DNA of 14,693 bases from an uncultured Eubacteriales bacterium (lineage in GTDB: Bacteria; Bacillota; Clostridia; Christensenellales; Aristaeellaceae): positions 1-14,693 of the forward strand of contig USDD01000067.1 in assembly GCA_900553265.1 (NCBI GenBank). Direction: 5' to 3'. Every line of letters starts with the position of its first letter. Position 1 is the first letter of the stretch. Made by a program: the position numbers and the translations under genes. The notes under the pieces were generated by a model. It worked only from the letters and a program-made list of their open reading frames with translations, searched no databases and had not been told where the DNA came from. Shown one piece after another: positions 1 to 7,728 of this stretch.

Positions 1-84
1 AGGCCGATCTGGATGCGAGCACTGCCGAGAGAACCCAGCTTCAGGCCGATCTGGACGCCGCGAAAGTCGCGCTGACCGCCGCGG
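1..84 (+). repeat. 42-bp in-frame direct repeat in coiled-coil gene
   Basis: AGGCCGATCTGGAYGC occurs at 1-16 and 43-58, a period of 42 bp or 14 residues (two heptads). The second unit decays after its first half. The array may extend left of the window. Confidence 0.6.
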
Positions 85-968
85 AGCCTTCCGCCGCCGT
101 CACCGACGCGCCCTCCGCCGAGCCCGCCGACAACGGAGAGCTCGCCGTGCTTCAGTCCGAGCTGACGACCGCTCAGGCGCGCATTGCCGAGCTGGAGGCA
201 ATTCTGAACGACAATGCCGATTCCGCCGCCCAGGAGCTTCAGGCCATTCTGGACAGCAACAAGACCGACGCGGAGAAGCTGGAAGCCGTCGCCGAGCTGG
301 AAGCTCAGCTGAACGAGGCGCTGGCCGAGGCCGATCGCCAGCAGACCGAGCTGACCGAGGCCAACGACGCGCTGGCGCAGATGGAGACGAATCTCACCGC
401 CGCGCAGCAGACCGTGGCCGATCTGGAGCAGCAGCTCGCGGACGGTCAGTCGCAGATTGGCGAGCTGGAGAGCCAGATTGCCGCTCTGAACGCCCAGAGT
501 GAAACCGATTCCGCCGCTCTGGACGAGCTGAACCGGAAGCTCGCCGACGCGCAGGCCGCAGCGGCCGCCGTGCAGGCCGAGCTGGAAGCGGCGCGCGCCG
601 AATATGAGCGCCGTCTGGAGGAGCTGGAGGCCTATCGCCTGTATCGCGACCTCGCCGCGGGCGAGGCCCACTCCGCCACCACCGCGTCCAGCGTCATCGA
701 AATCGCCGCCGACGGCGTGACCGGCACGTGGAACTATGAAAACCGCGATCTCAGCGGCAACGCCGTGGTGCTGAGCATCCTCATGGGTCAGACCGAGCTG
801 TACCGCTCCGAGTCCATCGCTCCCGGCGAGCGCATTGAGGAGATCAGGCTCAGCCAGCCGCTGTCCGCCGGCGCCTACGAGGCCGTGGCCGTGACCGCCA
901 TCTACGACGCGGACGGCAACTATCTCTTCGCCAACCGCATCCCGGTAACGCTGGATGTGGCGAAATAA
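1..968 (+). CDS. Coiled-coil protein with C-terminal beta-rich domain (5' truncated)
   Basis: The reading frame is open to the left edge (first full codon at base 3), so the true start lies outside the window; 321 residues are visible. The first ~220 residues are a long alpha-helical coiled coil rich in Ala, Glu, Gln and Leu, with heptad-type LEQQL and LEAQL motifs, broken by an Ala/Pro/Ser stretch near bases 88-130. The opening shows a 14-residue (two-heptad) repeat beginning QADLDA. From about base 640 the protein changes character: the last ~100 residues form a compact domain with alternating hydrophobic strands (GNAVVLSIL, LYRSESIAPGERIEEI), a beta-sandwich-like pattern I have seen at the ends of Clostridia envelope proteins but cannot name. 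A surface or membrane-tethered structural role is possible; the missing N-terminus would show a signal peptide or anchor. The next gene follows after 49 bases on the same strand. Function unknown. Confidence 0.85.
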   Translation, partial: ADLDASTAERTQLQADLDAAKVALTAAEPSAAVTDAPSAEPADNGELAVLQSELTTAQARIAELEAILNDNADSAAQELQAILDSNKTDAEKLEAVAELEAQLNEALAEADRQQTELTEANDALAQMETNLTAAQQTVADLEQQLADGQSQIGELESQIAALNAQSETDSAALDELNRKLADAQAAAAAVQAELEAARAEYERRLEELEAYRLYRDLAAGEAHSATTASSVIEIAADGVTGTWNYENRDLSGNAVVLSILMGQTELYRSESIAPGERIEEIRLSQPLSAGAYEAVAVTAIYDADGNYLFANRIPVTLDVAK

Positions 969-1017
969 AAATTCATCTTCCGCCCTTTGCGCGGAACCTG
1001 TTTCAGGAGGCAAAAAA

Positions 1018-1848
1018 ATGAAAATCGGCGTCAGCAGCTACAGCTTTGCGCATTATCAGCGCGACACCCACGCCAGCTATCTGAAGCTGTGCGATCTGGC
1101 CAGGGAAATCGGCTTCGACGGCATCGAGTTCATCGATCTCGATCCGGAGTATCAGCCCGCGGCGGATCTGTGCGCGCTGGCCGACGAAATTCGCGCCCAC
1201 TGCGAAGCCATCGGCCTGCCCATCATCGCCTATACCGTCGGGGCGGATTTCATCGAAAACCCCGACATGGTTGCCCAGCTCAAGGCCAAGATCGACGTGG
1301 CCGAGCATCTGGGCGCGAAGGTCGTCCGCCACGACGTGACCTGGCGGCGCGACCTCGACTGGCGCGAGATCATCGCCCGCACGAAGGATTCCGTCCGCGA
1401 GGTGACCGAGTACGCCGCCCGGAAGGGCATCCGCACCTGCACCGAGAACCACGGCTACGTCATGCAGGACGCGAACCGCGTGGAGGAGCTGATCCTCGCC
1501 GTCAACCATCCCAACTACGGCTGGCTGGTAGACATGGGCAACTTCCTGTGCGCCGACGAGCCGTCCATGCACGCGCTGCCCATCGCCGCCAAGTACGCCT
1601 TCCACGCCCACGCCAAGGACTTCCTGCTCAAGAGCGAGAAGCCCAGCGACGAGTGGTTCCCCACCCGCAACGGCAATTTCCTGCGCGGCACGGTGGTCGG
1701 CCACGGCGTGGTGCCCGTCCGGGAGTGTGTAAAGACGCTGCGCGAAGCGGGCTACGACGGCTGGCTCTCGCTGGAATTCGAGGGCATGGAGGACAACCTC
1801 CCCGCCCTGCGCGCCGGTCTGAGCTATCTGCGCTCGGTGACGGAATAA
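1018..1848 (+). CDS. Sugar phosphate isomerase/epimerase family protein (TIM barrel)
   Basis: A 276-residue protein of the xylose-isomerase-like/AP-endonuclease-2 TIM-barrel superfamily, at usual family length. The ATG at 1018 is chosen because CAGGAGG lies about 7 bases upstream; an in-frame upstream ATG at 955 would overlap the previous gene and has no ribosome site. Visible signatures are the opening strand MKIGVSSYSF, then GFDGIEF (32-38), and the four candidate metal ligands of this family: Glu143 in TENHG, Asp172 in VDMGN, His196/His198 in HAHAKD and Glu253 in LEFEG. Members isomerise or epimerise sugars, sugar acids or inositols in the cytoplasm using a divalent metal. Substrate cannot be told from sequence, and the neighbours give no pathway. 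It may be co-transcribed with the coiled-coil gene and ends at a strong terminator. Confidence 0.9.
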   Translation: MKIGVSSYSFAHYQRDTHASYLKLCDLAREIGFDGIEFIDLDPEYQPAADLCALADEIRAHCEAIGLPIIAYTVGADFIENPDMVAQLKAKIDVAEHLGAKVVRHDVTWRRDLDWREIIARTKDSVREVTEYAARKGIRTCTENHGYVMQDANRVEELILAVNHPNYGWLVDMGNFLCADEPSMHALPIAAKYAFHAHAKDFLLKSEKPSDEWFPTRNGNFLRGTVVGHGVVPVRECVKTLREAGYDGWLSLEFEGMEDNLPALRAGLSYLRSVTE

Positions 1849-1862
1849 AAACATTGCACAAA

Positions 1863-1900
1863 AAGAGGCCCGAATCGCGCCATTGCGGTTCGGGCCTCTT
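1863..1900. terminator. Bidirectional intrinsic terminator
   Basis: Perfect 12-bp stem AAGAGGCCCGAA / TTCGGGCCTCTT, extended inward by a T-G wobble and three GC pairs to a six-base loop. It sits between the convergent isomerase and phosphodiesterase genes; a T-rich tail follows on plus (GCTTTGTTT) and the A-run on the left gives TTTTGTG on minus. Confidence 0.9.
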
Positions 1901-1907
1901 GCTTTGT

Positions 1908-2627
1908 TTATTCCAGAATATTCGACGTGATCTGATCCACGCCCCATTCGATCAGGTCGCGGGCTTCCTCGGCGGTGTCCACCGTCCAGCAGTTGATGGT
2001 GATTCCCGCAGCCTTCAGGTCGCGGACGATCTCGGGCGTGAGCGCCTTGTAATGGATGTCCAGATCGAGGTGGTACTTCTTCAGCGTGGGCAGCACGTCG
2101 TCGTTGTAGAAGCTCACCAGCAACTGCGCCGGCTGCTCGGGCAGGATGGCGCGCAGGTCGATGAGGTTGTTGACGTCGAAGGAGATGAAGATGATTCCCG
2201 GAAGATAGCCCTCCTCCTCGATGAGATCGACGATGCGGCGGATGTCATCGATGGTAAAGCGGTTTTTCAGCTCCAGCACGCCGACCTTGCCGTACTTTTT
2301 GCAGATGCGCACGTACTCGCGCAGCGACGGAATGCGCAGATCATTGCGGCCGCGCTGGCCGTCCGTGTCCTTCAGGCGCAGGCTGCGCAGGGTTTCGTAA
2401 GTGGTTTCCTCCACCACCATGGCATCGCCCGCCACGCGCTGGGTGTTGTCGTCGTGGAACACCACGAACTGGCCGTCGGCGGTGCGATGCACGTCGGTTT
2501 CGATGCCGTAATAGCTGCGGTTGCCCGCGGCCACAAAGGCCGACGCGGTATTTTCCGTCTCCAGCCCGCTCACGCCGCGATGGGCCACCATCTGAACGTT
2601 TTTCGAATCAATATGAATCGTATCCAT
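1908..2627 (-). CDS. Glycerophosphodiester phosphodiesterase (GDPD family)
   Basis: A 239-residue single-domain GDPD. These metal-dependent TIM-barrel enzymes hydrolyse glycerophosphodiesters such as glycerophosphocholine to glycerol-3-phosphate and an alcohol. The catalytic set is complete: His16-Arg17 in AHRG, Glu43 and Asp45 in ETDVH, His58 in VFHDDN, and Glu119 in LELKN. No signal peptide is visible, so it is probably cytoplasmic and acts on imported or recycled phospholipid head groups. The frame opens earlier, at a GTG ending at 2660, but the TATAAT box at 2663-2668 puts the transcription start inside that codon region, so the ATG at 2625-2627 behind AAAGAGG is preferred; the gap of 11 bases is slightly long. 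It converges with the isomerase gene. Confidence 0.93.
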   Translation of the reverse strand: MDTIHIDSKNVQMVAHRGVSGLETENTASAFVAAGNRSYYGIETDVHRTADGQFVVFHDDNTQRVAGDAMVVEETTYETLRSLRLKDTDGQRGRNDLRIPSLREYVRICKKYGKVGVLELKNRFTIDDIRRIVDLIEEEGYLPGIIFISFDVNNLIDLRAILPEQPAQLLVSFYNDDVLPTLKKYHLDLDIHYKALTPEIVRDLKAAGITINCWTVDTAEEARDLIEWGVDQITSNILE

Positions 2628-2662
2628 GAGTTTGTCTGCCTCTTTTCTGTTTTTCTGCACGC

Positions 2663-2691
2663 ATTATAGCACGTCGGGCAGTAAAAATCAA
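2663..2691 (-). promoter_or_regulatory. Sigma-A-type promoter of the GDPD gene
   Basis: On the minus strand TTGATT (2686-2691), a 17-base spacer, then TATAAT (2663-2668) preceded by TGC, an extended -10. Start expected near 2656, giving a ~29-base leader. Confidence 0.8.
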
Positions 2692-2709
2692 CTGTACTCA
2701 GACTGCCCG
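2675..2709. repeat. 8-bp inverted repeat bracketing the GDPD -35 box
   Basis: CGGGCAGT (2675-2682) and ACTGCCCG (2702-2709) are a perfect inverted pair 19 bases apart. One arm lies in the promoter spacer, the other just upstream of the -35 box. It could be an operator or a hairpin at the 3' end of the proC message; no T-run follows it. Confidence 0.5.
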
Positions 2710-2759
2710 GCGCGTCTCCAGCCGCAGAAACCGCTCTGAACAAATTCTCCCCTCCTTCG

Positions 2760-3545
2760 TCAGCCGCGCTCCACGACGGCCTGAACGGCGGCCATCATCG
2801 CCGCGCGCAGGCCGTGCTGCTCCAGCGCCTCCACGCCGCGGATAGTCGTGCCCGCGGGCGAGCACACCGCGTCCTTCAGCGCGCCGGGATGCATGCCCGT
2901 CTCCAGCTGCAGCCTGCCCGTGCCCACCAGCGTCTGACTGGCCAGCCGGTAGGCCTGCGGGCGGCTCAGACCGTACTTCACGCCCGCGTCGGCCAGCGCC
3001 TCGATGACCATGGCCGCGTAGGCCGGGCCGCAGCCGGCGATGGCCATGCCCGCGTTCATCTTGTCGGCGGGCAGGATTTCGACCTCGCCCAGCGCGCGGA
3101 AGAGCTTCAGCGCCGCCTCGTGCTCCTCGGCGGTGAGCGTGTTGGCCTCCTCGAAGAGGAGCATGCCCTCGCCCACGGAACAGGGCGTGTTGGGCATGAG
3201 GGTCTGCACGCGGACGGATTCGTCCAGCAGCGGGCGATAGCGCTCCAGCGGCCAGCCGGCAGCCACGCTCAGCAGCGCCTTGCCGCGCAGTCTGTCCCCC
3301 GCCTGCCGAAGCACCTGCTCCACCACGTAGGGCTTTACGGCGACGACCACCGTGTCCGAGCGTTCGAGCAGCTCGTCCAGCGTGCGGCAGGGCGCGATGC
3401 CCGTCTCGGCGGCGAAGGCCGACAGCCTGTCGAAATGCAGCGCATAGGCGCTCAGGTCGGAGGCTTCCGCCGCGCCCGCGGCCAGAACGCCGCGCACGAT
3501 GGCCCGCGCCATGTTGCCCATGCCGATAAAACCGATTTTCTTCAT
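2760..3545 (-). CDS. proC: Pyrroline-5-carboxylate reductase
   Basis: A 261-residue protein of normal ProC length that reduces 1-pyrroline-5-carboxylate to proline with NAD(P)H, the last step of proline synthesis, in the cytoplasm. The N-terminal Rossmann motif is IGFIGMGNMARAI (residues 4-16). Also visible are VAVKP (third Rossmann strand region), LMPNTP, and the C-terminal dimerisation/active-site helix segment with GCGPAY followed later by CSPAGTTI, close to the family GSGPAY and SPGGTT motifs. The ATG at 3543-3545 has AAAGGAG eight bases upstream. The stop of the caspase-like gene lies 20 bases upstream, so the two are almost certainly co-transcribed, an unusual pairing. The frame stays open upstream through the caspase gene, but that extension is only a shadow. 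Confidence 0.95.
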   Translation of the reverse strand: MKKIGFIGMGNMARAIVRGVLAAGAAEASDLSAYALHFDRLSAFAAETGIAPCRTLDELLERSDTVVVAVKPYVVEQVLRQAGDRLRGKALLSVAAGWPLERYRPLLDESVRVQTLMPNTPCSVGEGMLLFEEANTLTAEEHEAALKLFRALGEVEILPADKMNAGMAIAGCGPAYAAMVIEALADAGVKYGLSRPQAYRLASQTLVGTGRLQLETGMHPGALKDAVCSPAGTTIRGVEALEQHGLRAAMMAAVQAVVERG

Positions 3546-3565
3546 CTGTATCGCTCCTTTATGAT

Positions 3566-5905
3566 TTATTCTCGGAAAAACAGCTCCAGATCGTCGCCCT
3601 CGGGCGAGAAGCGCACGTCCTGCTCGTAGCCGCCGGCCAGCTGCAGATACCACTGCACGCGCCGGGCCGTATAGCGGCAGAGCTCCTCGAAGGTGATCGC
3701 GCCGTCGTAGTCCGTATCCGCGCCCATGGAGCCGGGCGCGCCGCGGTCGATGCTCCAGCCCGCCGCGTCGCACAGCGCCCGGGCGAACACCGTGGCCATG
3801 CCGCTCTCGTCGGAAAAGCTGATGCGATAGGAATCCTGATCCAGTCCGGCGCTGGCGATGACGCGGATGCGGCTGCCGCGCACCACCGCCGAGCCCACCG
3901 CGCCGCGGAAAGCCCCGGTCACGCCCTCGGTCAGCTCCGCCGCGCCGCCCATCAGTCCGCCGCTGCCGCAGCAGTCGGCCAGCACCAGAATCTCGCCGGG
4001 AATGCGCCGCAGCTCCGCTTCCAGATCCGACGCGGCCAGCACCGAGCCGTCGGCCATGACGAAGAAGGTCATGCCGCTTCGGTAAAAGCCGTGGCAGGTG
4101 ATGTACATGATCGACAGATCCTGCTGTGCCGCGTCGGCGAAGGCGCTGCGGATGGCCGCGATCACCTGATCCCGCGGCGCGTCCATCAGCGTGGTCACAG
4201 CATAGCCCTCGCCCTCGTGCTCCGACTGGCGCAGCATGGACGCGAGGCTGTCCACCGACAGGGTCGCGCCGGGTCTGCGCTTGTCCACGGTGGAGGCGTA
4301 CTCCTCCTCGCCGATGAGCAGCGCGCGATAGCGCCGCCCCGCCGGCTCCACGGCCACATAGGCCATGTCGGTGAAGCTGCCGTCGGCGGCGATGGCCACC
4401 ACCCGCGCGGTGCCCTCGCCCACGGCGGTCAGCGTGCCCGACGCGTCCACAGTCACGATTTTTTCGTCGTCGGTGACAAAGGTGACGCGCCGGTCGGTGG
4501 CGTTTTCCGGGCTGAGGGTCACTTGAAGGGCGTGAGTTTCTCCCACCTTCAGCGTCATGCGGCGCTCGGACAGGGCGATGCTCTCCACCGCCACGCGGGC
4601 GACCTCCACGGTACACTGAGCCGTCGCGCCGCCGAAGGCATATGCGGTAATCGTCGCGCGGCCGTCCATGCGGCTCTTCACCGCGCCATCCCCCATCTCG
4701 GCCACGGAGCGATCCAATGAATCGAAGATCACCAGCTCGCTCGCGCCCTCGGGCAGCGCAGAGACGGTCAGCTCTGCCGAATCCCGGCCGTTCAGCCGAA
4801 GCTCGGACGCGCTCAGGCGCAGCTCCGCCGCGGCCGGACGCGCCTCGCCCCAGTGAACCTTCAGCCGGTACTGCCCCACCGCGCCGTCCTCGGCGGCGAT
4901 GCGCAGCCAGAGGGTCTGCCCCTGCTCCATCGCCGCGCCCAGCGCACAGGAGCCCGACGGCAGCGCGTCCGACTCGGTCAGCAGCCGGCCCTCGCCGTCG
5001 AACAGCCACGCCCGCAGCCGCAGCCCCGGCGCCAGATTGCTCACCGAGAGGAGGGCGTTCGCCGCCGCCTCGGCGGTCACGGCGTACCAGTGCACGTCGC
5101 CCGCGCGGGCGATGAGCTTGGTGTATTCGTCCGTCAGCTCCAGCGGCTGATCGAAGCATCGGCTCAGCGTGGTGCGCGTCAGCTCCACCCGCACGCAGCC
5201 CGCGCCGGTCAGCCGGATGTGGTATTCCGTCCCGGCGATCAGTCGCCGGCCCAGCAGCTTCAGCCCGTCGCCGCCGTCGGCCTCCGCCAGCAGCCTGTCC
5301 CCGGCCAGCAGCTCCGCGTGCACGCTCGTCTCTCCATCCGGGAACGCGTACAGCCCGTACTCGCCGTTCGCCGCCGGCGTAAAGGCCAACACCTGCGCCT
5401 GCGAGGACAGCTCCAGCTCCAGCAGCGCTCCCGGCGCGAGGGTGGAGACGGCGGAATCGGAGGAGGAAGCCGAGGGGTTGTCGGAGGAAAAGACGGTTTC
5501 CGAGGCGTTCCGCGCGGCGGAATCAATCGAGGAAGACGCAGCATCCGGAGAAAGCCCGAAATCCGCTTCCCCCGTCAGGGTGTGAACAGCTGCTTCCCCA
5601 GCTTCCAACGTTTCCGCCTCCGCGGCAGCGTCGAGGCCGCTCGCCGCAGTTTCTCCAAACATCTGCGCGAAATCTGCGTTTGACAGAAGAGAAGTATCCG
5701 TCGCAGCGGCGATTTCCGCTTCGCCATCCAAGCTCACCCGGCCGCTGTTCTGTTCGGAGAAATCTGCCTCCATCCATGCAGACGCTTCCCGCTCCGCGCG
5801 CGCAAAGACGGCGAAGCCGGATACCGATCCGGCCGCCGTCATCAGCGCCATCGCGCCGAGCGCCGCCGACCACAGCCGGCGGCGAAATCCGCGTTTCTTC
5901 CGCAT
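3566..5905 (-). CDS. Secreted caspase-like (C14) protein with PPC-like, Big_2 and EF-hand parts
   Basis: A 779-residue exported protein. Residues 1-37 form an Arg/Lys-rich signal peptide with a likely cut after ARA (35-37). Residues 40-155 are a low-complexity Ala/Ser/Glu linker. Residues ~156-247 and ~248-352 resemble two pre-peptidase C-terminal (PPC-like) beta sandwiches; ~359-437 and ~439-520 are Big_2 Ig-like domains, the second clear (MTLKVGETHALQVTLSPENAT). Residues ~525-765 are a caspase-like p20 fold: opening strand YRALLIGEEEY, His605 in ITCHGF, and Cys646 in LADCCGSGG, matching the metacaspase D-x-C-x-S-G pattern. Residues 730-741 (DTDYDGAITFEE) are a complete EF-hand loop with Asp at 1, 3 and 5, Gly at 6, Ile at 8 and Glu at 12. 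The ATG at 5903-5905 is preferred over an upstream GTG because GAGAGGA sits seven bases before it. Substrate unknown; family members cut after basic residues or Asp. Likely transcribed with proC and the SpoIID-like gene. Confidence 0.88.
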   Translation of the reverse strand: MRKKRGFRRRLWSAALGAMALMTAAGSVSGFAVFARAEREASAWMEADFSEQNSGRVSLDGEAEIAAATDTSLLSNADFAQMFGETAASGLDAAAEAETLEAGEAAVHTLTGEADFGLSPDAASSSIDSAARNASETVFSSDNPSASSSDSAVSTLAPGALLELELSSQAQVLAFTPAANGEYGLYAFPDGETSVHAELLAGDRLLAEADGGDGLKLLGRRLIAGTEYHIRLTGAGCVRVELTRTTLSRCFDQPLELTDEYTKLIARAGDVHWYAVTAEAAANALLSVSNLAPGLRLRAWLFDGEGRLLTESDALPSGSCALGAAMEQGQTLWLRIAAEDGAVGQYRLKVHWGEARPAAAELRLSASELRLNGRDSAELTVSALPEGASELVIFDSLDRSVAEMGDGAVKSRMDGRATITAYAFGGATAQCTVEVARVAVESIALSERRMTLKVGETHALQVTLSPENATDRRVTFVTDDEKIVTVDASGTLTAVGEGTARVVAIAADGSFTDMAYVAVEPAGRRYRALLIGEEEYASTVDKRRPGATLSVDSLASMLRQSEHEGEGYAVTTLMDAPRDQVIAAIRSAFADAAQQDLSIMYITCHGFYRSGMTFFVMADGSVLAASDLEAELRRIPGEILVLADCCGSGGLMGGAAELTEGVTGAFRGAVGSAVVRGSRIRVIASAGLDQDSYRISFSDESGMATVFARALCDAAGWSIDRGAPGSMGADTDYDGAITFEELCRYTARRVQWYLQLAGGYEQDVRFSPEGDDLELFFRE

Positions 5906-5982
5906 GGACAAATCCTCTCGCAGCTTCCGTATTTTTCTTGGAATGGTTCCTTGCACTCAGCCGTCGCCGTCGAGCGCGTTTC

Positions 5983-7710
5983 TCATTCCCCGGTCAGATA
6001 CTCCGCCTTGCACCAGCCGCTCCATTCGGCGGTGCGCACGCGCACCCAGCCGTCGCCGTCGGGCTCGCCGGAGACGAGCACCTGCCGGCCGTTTTTCAGC
6101 TGGCCGAGCACGCTGGCTTCGGCGGAGGGCTCGGCGCGGACGTTCAGCATGGACGAGGCGTTGTCCAGCGCCACGGCAGCCACACGCTCGCCGTCCGCGG
6201 CCTCGGGCAGCGGCGCTTCGACTTCGGCGAAGGTCTCGGTCAGCGCGGGCGTGCTCCAGTCGATGCGCTCCAGCGCCATGTTCGGATAGTAGAACGCGAG
6301 GATTTCGCGCCAGTTTTTGCCGTAATGCCCGGCCATCCACTGCGCGCCGCGCTGGCTCATGCCCACGCCGTGGCCGAACCGGCGCATCTCCAGCGCGAAG
6401 CTGTCGCCATCGTGCCGCACGGAAATCAGCTCGTAATCGCCGCCGTTCAGGCCGAGGCCGAGGTTTTTCTTGATCTGGTCGTACACCGACAGCTCCACGC
6501 GCACCGTCGCCTCCGCGCGCTGCGGCTCGGGCGTGGCCGTGGGCAGGAACAGGAAGCTCCGTCCCGTGGGCGCAGCTGTGGGCGCGGGAATCTCCTCGGA
6601 CAGCTCGGACACCCCCTCGCGGAAGCTCGACCACGGGGATGCGCCGTCGCCGGGCGCGGGCGTGGGCTCCGCCGTCGGTTCCGGGCTGGGCGCGGGCAGC
6701 GTCACGTTCAGATCGAAGGCCAGCGTGCGGTACATATAGCTGCCCTCCACGGCCGGGTTCAGCGCCTCGATGTTCGCCACCGAAACCAGCGCCGCCTCGG
6801 GCTCGACCTCGCGCAGCGCGTCGGTCAGAAGCGCCTTCAGCGCGCCCGCGCCGGTCAGATCCGCCGAAAACTGAATGGAACTGACCATGGAGCGGGGATT
6901 TTCCAGATCGCAGGGATCGTCCTTCATCTCGATGCAGCCGTCGTCCGCGCCGCCCCAGACGTCGCCGGGCCGGGCGATCTGGCCGCCGTTGGAGGCGGTG
7001 TAATAGCACTCGGCATACGCGCCCGACGGCGCGGCGCCCACCACGCCGGAGGTGGCCGAAACGGCCTCGGCGACGTTCTGATACTCGGGATTATAGCCCT
7101 TGAACACCTGATCGGAGGTGGTGTCGGTCACGTCCCAGTCCCTGCTCGCCGAAGCGGCCTTGCGCCGCAGGGCGTAGGTGCGCGCGGCCACGGCCTGCGC
7201 CTTCAGCGCCTCCAGCGGGAAGGAATCGCTCATCTCGTAAGCCACCACGCCCAGCAGATAGTCCTCCATCGCGATGGACAGCACCGCCCGCAGCGCGCCG
7301 TCCTCGGTGGAGACGGTCAGATCGCCCATGTAAAGGCTTCCGGTCTCGGATTCGGCGATGTACAGGCCGTTTTCGCCGTCGGCGGCGTGCCGCGTCAGCG
7401 TGAACGACTCGCCCATGCCGATGCGCAGGCCGCCGGCGGAGAGCCAGATTTCGCCGCCGTCGATGCTCAGCGTCGCTTCCATGCCGCGGTCAAAGCCGAT
7501 GGGACGGTCGCCGTCCACGGTGTAATTGCCCGCCAGCGTCAGATGCAGCGTCTGTTCTCCCTTCATGGAGCGCAGGAGCACGCGCAGAACGCCGTCGTCC
7601 CGCCGGGTCGATTCGGTCACGGTCAGCGCCGCCGGTTCGGCCAGCGCGCCGAGGGTCATAAGCGCCGCCGCGGCCAACGCCGCCAGCAGCCGTTTGCAAA
7701 ATCGAAGCAT
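5983..7710 (-). CDS. SpoIID/LytB domain protein with C-terminal SH3b
   Basis: A 575-residue exported protein. Residues 1-24 are a signal peptide ending in ALA. The SpoIID/LytB core is plain: YLLGVVAYEMSDSFPLEALK with candidate catalytic Glu159, then AQAVAARTYALR, a TASNGG motif (238-243), and much later RFGHGVGMSQRGAQ (444-457). SpoIID proteins are lytic transglycosylases acting on denuded glycan strands during engulfment; many homologues are vegetative cell-wall proteins. Between the core halves lies an unusual ~60-residue Pro/Thr/Glu/Ala-rich insert (about 338-398). Residues ~520-572 are an SH3b domain (MLNVRAEPS ... GWCKAEYL), probably for wall binding. At 575 residues it is longer than SpoIID (~340), so it is not named spoIID. 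ATG at 7708-7710 follows AGGAGG by five bases. The caspase-like gene starts 77 bases downstream. Confidence 0.9.
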   Translation of the reverse strand: MLRFCKRLLAALAAAALMTLGALAEPAALTVTESTRRDDGVLRVLLRSMKGEQTLHLTLAGNYTVDGDRPIGFDRGMEATLSIDGGEIWLSAGGLRIGMGESFTLTRHAADGENGLYIAESETGSLYMGDLTVSTEDGALRAVLSIAMEDYLLGVVAYEMSDSFPLEALKAQAVAARTYALRRKAASASRDWDVTDTTSDQVFKGYNPEYQNVAEAVSATSGVVGAAPSGAYAECYYTASNGGQIARPGDVWGGADDGCIEMKDDPCDLENPRSMVSSIQFSADLTGAGALKALLTDALREVEPEAALVSVANIEALNPAVEGSYMYRTLAFDLNVTLPAPSPEPTAEPTPAPGDGASPWSSFREGVSELSEEIPAPTAAPTGRSFLFLPTATPEPQRAEATVRVELSVYDQIKKNLGLGLNGGDYELISVRHDGDSFALEMRRFGHGVGMSQRGAQWMAGHYGKNWREILAFYYPNMALERIDWSTPALTETFAEVEAPLPEAADGERVAAVALDNASSMLNVRAEPSAEASVLGQLKNGRQVLVSGEPDGDGWVRVRTAEWSGWCKAEYLTGE

Positions 7711-7728
7711 GGAATCCTCCTGAGAAAA

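Noticed and set aside
147..149. GTG as start of the first gene
   Set aside because: The frame is open with matching coiled-coil sequence right to the window edge, and no ribosome site precedes the GTG.
2628..2660. Longer GDPD starting at GTG 2660
   Set aside because: The promoter -10 box at 2663-2668 leaves no room for a leader; the internal ATG has a ribosome site.
987..2669. 560-codon plus-strand frame over the isomerase and antisense to GDPD
   Set aside because: Arg/His/Gly-rich shadow; the isomerase and GDPD frames both carry full catalytic motifs, and the frame crosses a terminator.
3546..5159. Upstream extension of the proC frame to 5159
   Set aside because: It overlaps the caspase-like gene in another frame and has low-complexity Arg/Gly/Ala content; proC has its own ATG and a strong ribosome site at 3545.
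5906..5956. Longer caspase-like protein from GTG at 5956
   Set aside because: No ribosome site there, and the extension would bury the signal peptide; the ATG at 5905 has GAGAGGA.
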